A program made the translations under genes and the position numbers. From UBA6109 sp035366835 (GTDB lineage Bacteria; Desulfobacterota; Syntrophia; Syntrophales; UBA6109), in assembly GCA_035366835.1 (NCBI GenBank), contig DAOSIS010000047.1:1-17532 (forward strand): a stretch of DNA of 17,532 bases. The letters run 5' to 3'. The notes beneath the pieces were generated by a model. That model had not been told where the DNA came from, searched no databases, and worked only from the letters and a program-made list of their open reading frames with translations. Positions 14,103-17,532 of this stretch are shown here, one piece after another (position 1 is the first letter of the stretch; each line of letters begins with the position of its first letter).

Positions 14103-14822
14103 TCATCGGGCTGCCGAACGGAGGTGTTCGACTTCGCGTGCCGTGAGATGGCGATAGTCGCCGGAGGGGAGCGACCCCAGGGCCAGTTCGCCGATTTTCA
14201 GGCGGATCAGCCGCGCTACCGGATGGCCCAGGGCTTCGAAGGCGCGGCGGACGATGCGATTTCTTCCTTCTGCAATCGTGACCAGGAGCCAGGTACTGCC
14301 GCGATTCTCTTTCTCTTCGCGCACCTGCGCCGGCCGGAACGGCTCCCCGTCCAGAAGAATCCCCTGCTCGAGGGAGCGGAGCTCCGGAACGGACAGCGTT
14401 CCCCTCACCTTGACGCGATAGGTCTTCGGGACCTGATACCGCGGATGCTGGACCTTCTGGGAAAAGTCGCCGTCGTTCGTCAGGAGCAGCAGCCCTTCCG
14501 AGTCATAATCAAGCCTGCCCACGGGATACACGCGCTCACCCACGCCCTTGACCAGGTCTGCAACCGTCGGCCTCCCCTCGGGATCATGAAGGGTCGTGAC
14601 GTATCCCTGCGGCTTGTGCAGCATCAGGTAGATCTTCTCGACTTCGGGACGGACCAGGCGGCCATCGATCCGGATTTCGTCGGACAGCGCATCCGCCTTC
14701 GAGCCGAGTTCCGCGACAACGGCGCCGTTCACGCGCACCCGCCCGGCCGCAATCAGCTGTTCCGCGGCCCGCCGGGAGGCGACACCGGCACGGGAGAGGA
14801 TCTTCTGCAGGCGTTCCTTCAC
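14103..14822 (-). CDS. rluB: rRNA pseudouridine synthase, RluB/RsuA family
   Basis: This enzyme isomerises a specific uridine in ribosomal RNA to pseudouridine. The 239-residue protein has an N-terminal S4 RNA-binding domain (ERLQKILSRAGVASRRAAEQ, then LIAAGRVRVNG, about 3-33). The catalytic domain carries the motif VGRLDYDSEGLLLLTNDG (101-118) with catalytic Asp105, and ends with the family-typical GRNRIVRRAFEALGHPVARL. The start is GTG at 14822, overlapping the scpB stop (GTGA). RluB, which modifies 23S rRNA, is the most likely subfamily given the scpAB neighbourhood found in many bacteria, but the exact target is inferred. Confidence 0.92.
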   Translation of the reverse strand: MKERLQKILSRAGVASRRAAEQLIAAGRVRVNGAVVAELGSKADALSDEIRIDGRLVRPEVEKIYLMLHKPQGYVTTLHDPEGRPTVADLVKGVGERVYPVGRLDYDSEGLLLLTNDGDFSQKVQHPRYQVPKTYRVKVRGTLSVPELRSLEQGILLDGEPFRPAQVREEKENRGSTWLLVTIAEGRNRIVRRAFEALGHPVARLIRLKIGELALGSLPSGDYRHLTAREVEHLRSAAR

Positions 14823-15529
14823 GCCGCACCGTCCCCGGGGTCTTTCGCGTCCCGGGACACCGCCGGTCCCGAATCGCCCTCGGCTTCCCTCGATTCCGGA
14901 GACGCCGGCGGTTCCGTACCGCCCTCGGCTTCCCCCGATTCCGGGGATGCCGGCGAGGTCGAACTACCATCGACTTCCCCCAGATCCAGGGGCGCCTGCA
15001 ATTCCGAACTGCCCTCGAGCTCCTTCAATTCCCGGAGCGTCGGCAACTCCGAAAGGTCGTTGAGGTTGAACATCTCCAGGAACTTCTTCGTGGTTCCATA
15101 GAGCATCGGTTTGCCGGGCACGTCTTTCCTGCCGACCATGCGGATGATCTTCTTGTCGAGAAGACCCTTTACGGATGCGGACGAATCGACGCCGCGGATC
15201 TTGTCGACTTCGGATTTCATCACGGGCTGCCGGTACGCGACCACGGCCAGGGTCTCCATCGCCGCAGGGCTCAGGGCCTGCCCCTTGGATCCCTTGAGCT
15301 TTCTGACCCAGGAACTGAATGCAGGCCGCGTCCGGAACTGGTAGCCCCCCGCGACCGCACAGAGATGGAATCCGCCTTGTCTCGACTCGTATTCCGATAC
15401 GAGTTCCGCCAGTTGCCGGGTAATCTCATCCCGTTCGACTTCCGGCAGGACATCGCGGATTTTCTCCACGGAAAGCGGCGCTTCCGACGCCAGAAGCAGG
15501 GCCTCAAGAATCGGTTTGATCTGTTCCAT
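14819..15529 (-). CDS. scpB: Segregation and condensation protein B, with repeat-built tail
   Basis: ScpB dimerises and binds ScpA to form the SMC-ScpAB condensin that organises and separates chromosomes. The conserved part covers about residues 1-165 as two winged-helix domains (MEQIKPILEALLLASEAPLS at the start; ALSPAAMETLAVVAYRQPVM with KSEVDKIRGV in the middle; MLYGTTKKFLEMFNLNDLSELP at 142-163). After it comes a roughly 70-residue acidic Ser/Pro/Glu tail made of 15-residue repeats, making the protein 236 residues, longer than the conserved core. The start at 15529 has a GGAG 7 bases upstream; an ATG six codons earlier lacks one. It overlaps scpA by 26 bases and rluB by four. Confidence 0.93.
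   Translation of the reverse strand: MEQIKPILEALLLASEAPLSVEKIRDVLPEVERDEITRQLAELVSEYESRQGGFHLCAVAGGYQFRTRPAFSSWVRKLKGSKGQALSPAAMETLAVVAYRQPVMKSEVDKIRGVDSSASVKGLLDKKIIRMVGRKDVPGKPMLYGTTKKFLEMFNLNDLSELPTLRELKELEGSSELQAPLDLGEVDGSSTSPASPESGEAEGGTEPPASPESREAEGDSGPAVSRDAKDPGDGAA
14831..15055 (-). repeat. Five imperfect 45-bp tandem repeats in the 3' end of scpB
   Basis: Five in-frame 45-bp units lie at 15011-15055, 14966-15010, 14921-14965, 14876-14920 and 14831-14875. They encode, from N to C, LSELPTLRELKELEG, SSELQAPLDLGEVDG, SSTSPASPESGEAEG, GTEPPASPESREAEG and DSGPAVSRDAKDPGD. The third and fourth are the most alike. The first unit is also the end of the conserved ScpB domain, so the tail probably arose by repeated duplication of that segment. 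Confidence 0.85.
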
Positions 15530-16256
15530 CCGTCGACTCCACAGCAAGAAAGATCCGGATCACCCCGAACGAGCGGGACTGAAAGGCCCGGATCATTCTC
15601 AGTTTCATCAGCTCGAGGATCGCCAGAAAGGTATAGAGGATGCGGCGCCGATCGGCGCCCTGGTCAAAGAGTTCCGTAAAGGCGAGATTCCCGGCCTGCG
15701 TCAGCCGGTCCATGATCTCGTTGATCCGGTCCGCCAGCGAGATCTTCTCCACATCGATCTCCATGAGGTCCGGCCGGCCCATCGTGGACGCGATCTTCCG
15801 GAAGGCCTCGACCAGCGCAAAGATGTCGATCTCGACGATCTCCTCATCTTCGCCGGCTTCGGACGGCAGGGGGGAATGCGCCCCCTTGAACACGTCCCGC
15901 TCCAGGATCTCCCGGCCGCCGAGCTGCATCGCCGCCTCCTTGAAGGACTGGTATTCCAGGAGCTGGCGGACCAGTTCCGCACGCGGGTCCTCTTCTTCCG
16001 GTTCCTCCCCTTCCTGCTCTTCGGGCGGCAGGAGCGTCTTCGACTTGATGTGAATCAGCGTCGCCGCCAGGACCAGATATTCGCCGGCAAGGTCCAGGTT
16101 CAGGGATCGCATCATCGCCACGTGCTGCAGGTACTGTTCGGTGACGAGGGCGATGGGGATGTTGTAGATGTCGATTTCGTTTTTCCGGATGAGGTACAGG
16201 AGGAGATCCAGGGGTCCCTGAAAGACGTCGAGTTTGATTTCGTACCCGTCGGTCAT
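15504..16256 (-). CDS. scpA: Segregation and condensation protein A
   Basis: ScpA is the kleisin subunit that links the two SMC heads and binds ScpB. The 250-residue protein shows the conserved N-terminus YEIKLDVFQGPLDLLLYLIR with KNEIDIYNIPIALVTEQYL, the helix LDLAGEYLVLAATLIHIKSK with TLLPPEE, an acidic linker (about 80-92), and the C-terminal winged helix near ILYTFLAILELMKLRMIRA. Length is normal. Its ATG overlaps the trpS stop (ATGA), and it overlaps scpB by 26 bases, indicating translational coupling. It ends in a short polar tail (ESTDGTDQTDS). Confidence 0.95.
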   Translation of the reverse strand: MTDGYEIKLDVFQGPLDLLLYLIRKNEIDIYNIPIALVTEQYLQHVAMMRSLNLDLAGEYLVLAATLIHIKSKTLLPPEEQEGEEPEEEDPRAELVRQLLEYQSFKEAAMQLGGREILERDVFKGAHSPLPSEAGEDEEIVEIDIFALVEAFRKIASTMGRPDLMEIDVEKISLADRINEIMDRLTQAGNLAFTELFDQGADRRRILYTFLAILELMKLRMIRAFQSRSFGVIRIFLAVESTDGTDQTDS

Positions 16257-17242
16257 ACGCGCACGGCTTCCCGTACCTCTTTCATGGTATCCCGGGCGAT
16301 GGCGATGGCGCGCCCGTTCCCGTCCTCGATCACCGCCCCGACGTCCTCCGGATGGGCGCGGTAGAAGTCCTGGCGTTCATGGACCTCCCGCAGGGCCTGC
16401 TCCAGTTCCTCGTAGAGACGGCGCTTGCAGTCGGTGCAGCCGATGGCGGCGCCCCGGCAGTCCCGGTCGATCTCCTGAACCTTTTCATCCGAGGCGTAGA
16501 GCTTGTGAAAGGTGAAGACGTTGCAGATCTCCGGCCGGCCGGGGTCGGTCCGGCGGATCCGCTGCGGGTCCGTAAACATGCAGCCGACCTTCTTGGCGAG
16601 GACCTCGCCGCGGTCGCTGATGAAGATGGCATTGTCGTAGGACTTGCTCATCTTCCGCCCGTCGATCCCGAGAAGCTTCGGAACTTCCGTCAGCAGAGGA
16701 TCGGGGATGGGGAAGATCTCCCGGTAGAGGAAATTGAACCGCCGGGCGATCTCCCGGGTCAGCTCGACGTGCGGCAGCTGGTCGACGCCGACGGGAACCC
16801 CGTTGGCCTTGTACATGATGATGTCCGCTGCCTGGAGCACGGGGTACCCGAGAAAACCGAAGGTGGACAGGTCCTTGCTGACGAGTTCCTCCTTCATCTC
16901 CTTGTAGGTCGGGTTCCGCTCCAGCCAGGCAAGCGGCGTGATCATGGACAGGAGGAGGAAGAGCTCCGCGTGTTCCTTGACGCCGGACTGCACGAACAGG
17001 GTGCTCTTCCGGGGATCGAGGCCGACGCTCAGCCAGTCGACGACCATGTCGAAGATATTCTGCCGGATCTCGGAGGTATTCGCATAGTCGCTGGTCAGGG
17101 CATGCCAGTCCGCAACGAAATAGAAGCATTCGTAGCCGCCGCGGTTCTGCAGGTCGATCCAGTTGGCCAGCGCGCCGTGCAGATTTCCCAGGTGCAGTTT
17201 CCCCGTCGGTCTCATTCCGCTCAGGATTCGTCGAGTCGTCAA
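16253..17242 (-). CDS. trpS: Tryptophanyl-tRNA synthetase
   Basis: This class I synthetase charges tRNA-Trp. The 329-residue protein opens with RRILSGMRPTGKLHLGNLHG, where HLGN (17-20) is the HIGH-type ATP motif. The second signature GRKMSKSYDN contains KMSKS (197-201). GVPVGVDQLPHVELTREIAR is also family-typical. The start is a TTG at 17240-17242, just before the conserved region and after a purine-rich GGTGGAAAAGAC. No ATG is available close by; the in-frame ATG at 17416 would add 58 residues encoded by repeat hairpins. The gene leads the operon trpS-scpA-scpB-rluB, coupled by stop/start overlaps. The start choice is less sure than the identity. Confidence 0.93.
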   Translation of the reverse strand: MTTRRILSGMRPTGKLHLGNLHGALANWIDLQNRGGYECFYFVADWHALTSDYANTSEIRQNIFDMVVDWLSVGLDPRKSTLFVQSGVKEHAELFLLLSMITPLAWLERNPTYKEMKEELVSKDLSTFGFLGYPVLQAADIIMYKANGVPVGVDQLPHVELTREIARRFNFLYREIFPIPDPLLTEVPKLLGIDGRKMSKSYDNAIFISDRGEVLAKKVGCMFTDPQRIRRTDPGRPEICNVFTFHKLYASDEKVQEIDRDCRGAAIGCTDCKRRLYEELEQALREVHERQDFYRAHPEDVGAVIEDGNGRAIAIARDTMKEVREAVRV

Positions 17243-17320
17243 GTCTTTTCCACCGCCTGAAGAAAATTCCGCGCCGACAGATGCGGGCGCGGGTGTCTTG
17301 AATCCGGCAGCGAGCGCATT

Positions 17321-17408
17321 CCCCGCGGCTTGCCGCGGGGTAAGCGGGCGAAGGATGTTCAAGATCCCTTCCTTGGGGATCGAAGATCCTCCGGGGCTTG
17401 CTCCGGAG
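17321..17408. repeat. Three REP-like hairpins in the trpS leader
   Basis: Three stem-loops follow each other: CCCCGCGG-CTTG-CCGCGGGG (17321-17340), GATCCC-TTCCTTG-GGGATC (17363-17381) and CTCCGGGG-CTTG-CTCCGGAG (17389-17408). All have CTTG in the loop. Such GC stems with a shared loop resemble repetitive extragenic palindromes. They lie between the predicted transcription start and the trpS start codon, so they would be in the 5' leader. Confidence 0.6.
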
Positions 17409-17433
17409 AGCTTCAATTCGGAAAGTCGCGGGA

Positions 17434-17462
17434 TCTATAACAGAAAGGGGTCTCCCTGTCAA
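17434..17462 (-). promoter_or_regulatory. Promoter of the trpS-scpA-scpB-rluB operon
   Basis: On the minus strand a consensus TTGACA (17462-17457) is followed after 17 bases by TATAGA (17439-17434). Transcription would start near 17427, giving a leader of about 185 bases to the TTG start of trpS. I see no tryptophan-rich leader peptide. Confidence 0.7.
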
Positions 17463-17532
17463 ACGACCGCGACGAAAGGTGATGTATCAGATCTTGTGTC
17501 AGGGATAGAAGAAGGGGTATCTCCCGGTTTGC

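Noticed and set aside
14831..15055. CRISPR-like array
   Set aside because: The units are contiguous 45-bp in-frame repeats without spacers, inside a protein-coding gene, and no cas genes are near.
14028..15101. A 357-codon plus-strand open frame across rluB and the scpB tail
   Set aside because: It is antisense to two clear conserved genes, has no matching domain, and its repeats are just the complement of the scpB tail repeats.
17243..17416. N-terminal extension of trpS from the ATG at 17416
   Set aside because: The extra 58 residues are encoded by the hairpin repeats and precede the conserved start of the synthetase fold; the family is normally about 330 residues.
17243..17433. T-box or tryptophan attenuator in the trpS leader
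   Set aside because: I see no T-box sequence, specifier loop, leader peptide with Trp codons or terminator/antiterminator pair; only independent short hairpins.

Overview
The window is a GC-rich stretch of bacterial chromosome. The gene mix (TRAP transporter with LysR regulator, NtrC-type sigma-54 regulation, IHF-like protein, the order trpS-scpA-scpB-rluB, Fe-type superoxide dismutase) fits an anaerobic or syntrophic deltaproteobacterium (Desulfobacterota, e.g. Syntrophales-like). That placement is inferred from gene content and protein style, not from a marker search. There is no rRNA, tRNA, CRISPR array or intact mobile element.

Region 1 (1-3691, all minus strand) is a LysR regulator followed by a tripartite TRAP transporter: TakP-like binding protein (dctP), small permease (dctQ) and the N-terminal part of the large permease (dctM), which runs off the left edge. 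A 419-base gap between lysR and dctP holds an AT-rich patch with two dyads, a candidate operator. A long hairpin separates dctP from dctQ.

Region 2 (3891-9256, plus strand) is a signalling cluster: a membrane Cache-HAMP histidine kinase, an overlapping NtrC-type sigma-54 activator, then a near-perfect -24/-12 promoter driving a stand-alone receiver, a cytoplasmic receiver-histidine kinase and a small CXXC/CXXC protein. The layout suggests that the first kinase-activator pair switches on a second tier of signalling proteins from the sigma-54 promoter.

Region 3 (9443-10645, minus strand) holds three small unassigned genes: a 45-residue lipoprotein, a 109-residue soluble protein and a 119-residue exported protein with its own sigma-70-type promoter.

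Region 4 (11026-13565, plus strand) has a BASS-like membrane transporter, a frameshifted scrap of an acyl-CoA synthetase immediately after it, sodB with promoter and terminator, and radC.

Region 5 (13589-17532, minus strand) is an HU/IHF gene with promoter and terminator, and the tightly coupled operon trpS-scpA-scpB-rluB. The trpS leader carries three CTTG-loop hairpins resembling repetitive extragenic elements. The C-terminal tail of ScpB is built from 45-bp tandem units that grow out of the end of the conserved domain.

No wholly new system is evident. The best leads are the sigma-54-driven second signalling tier, the ScpB repeat tail and the acyl-CoA synthetase remnant.
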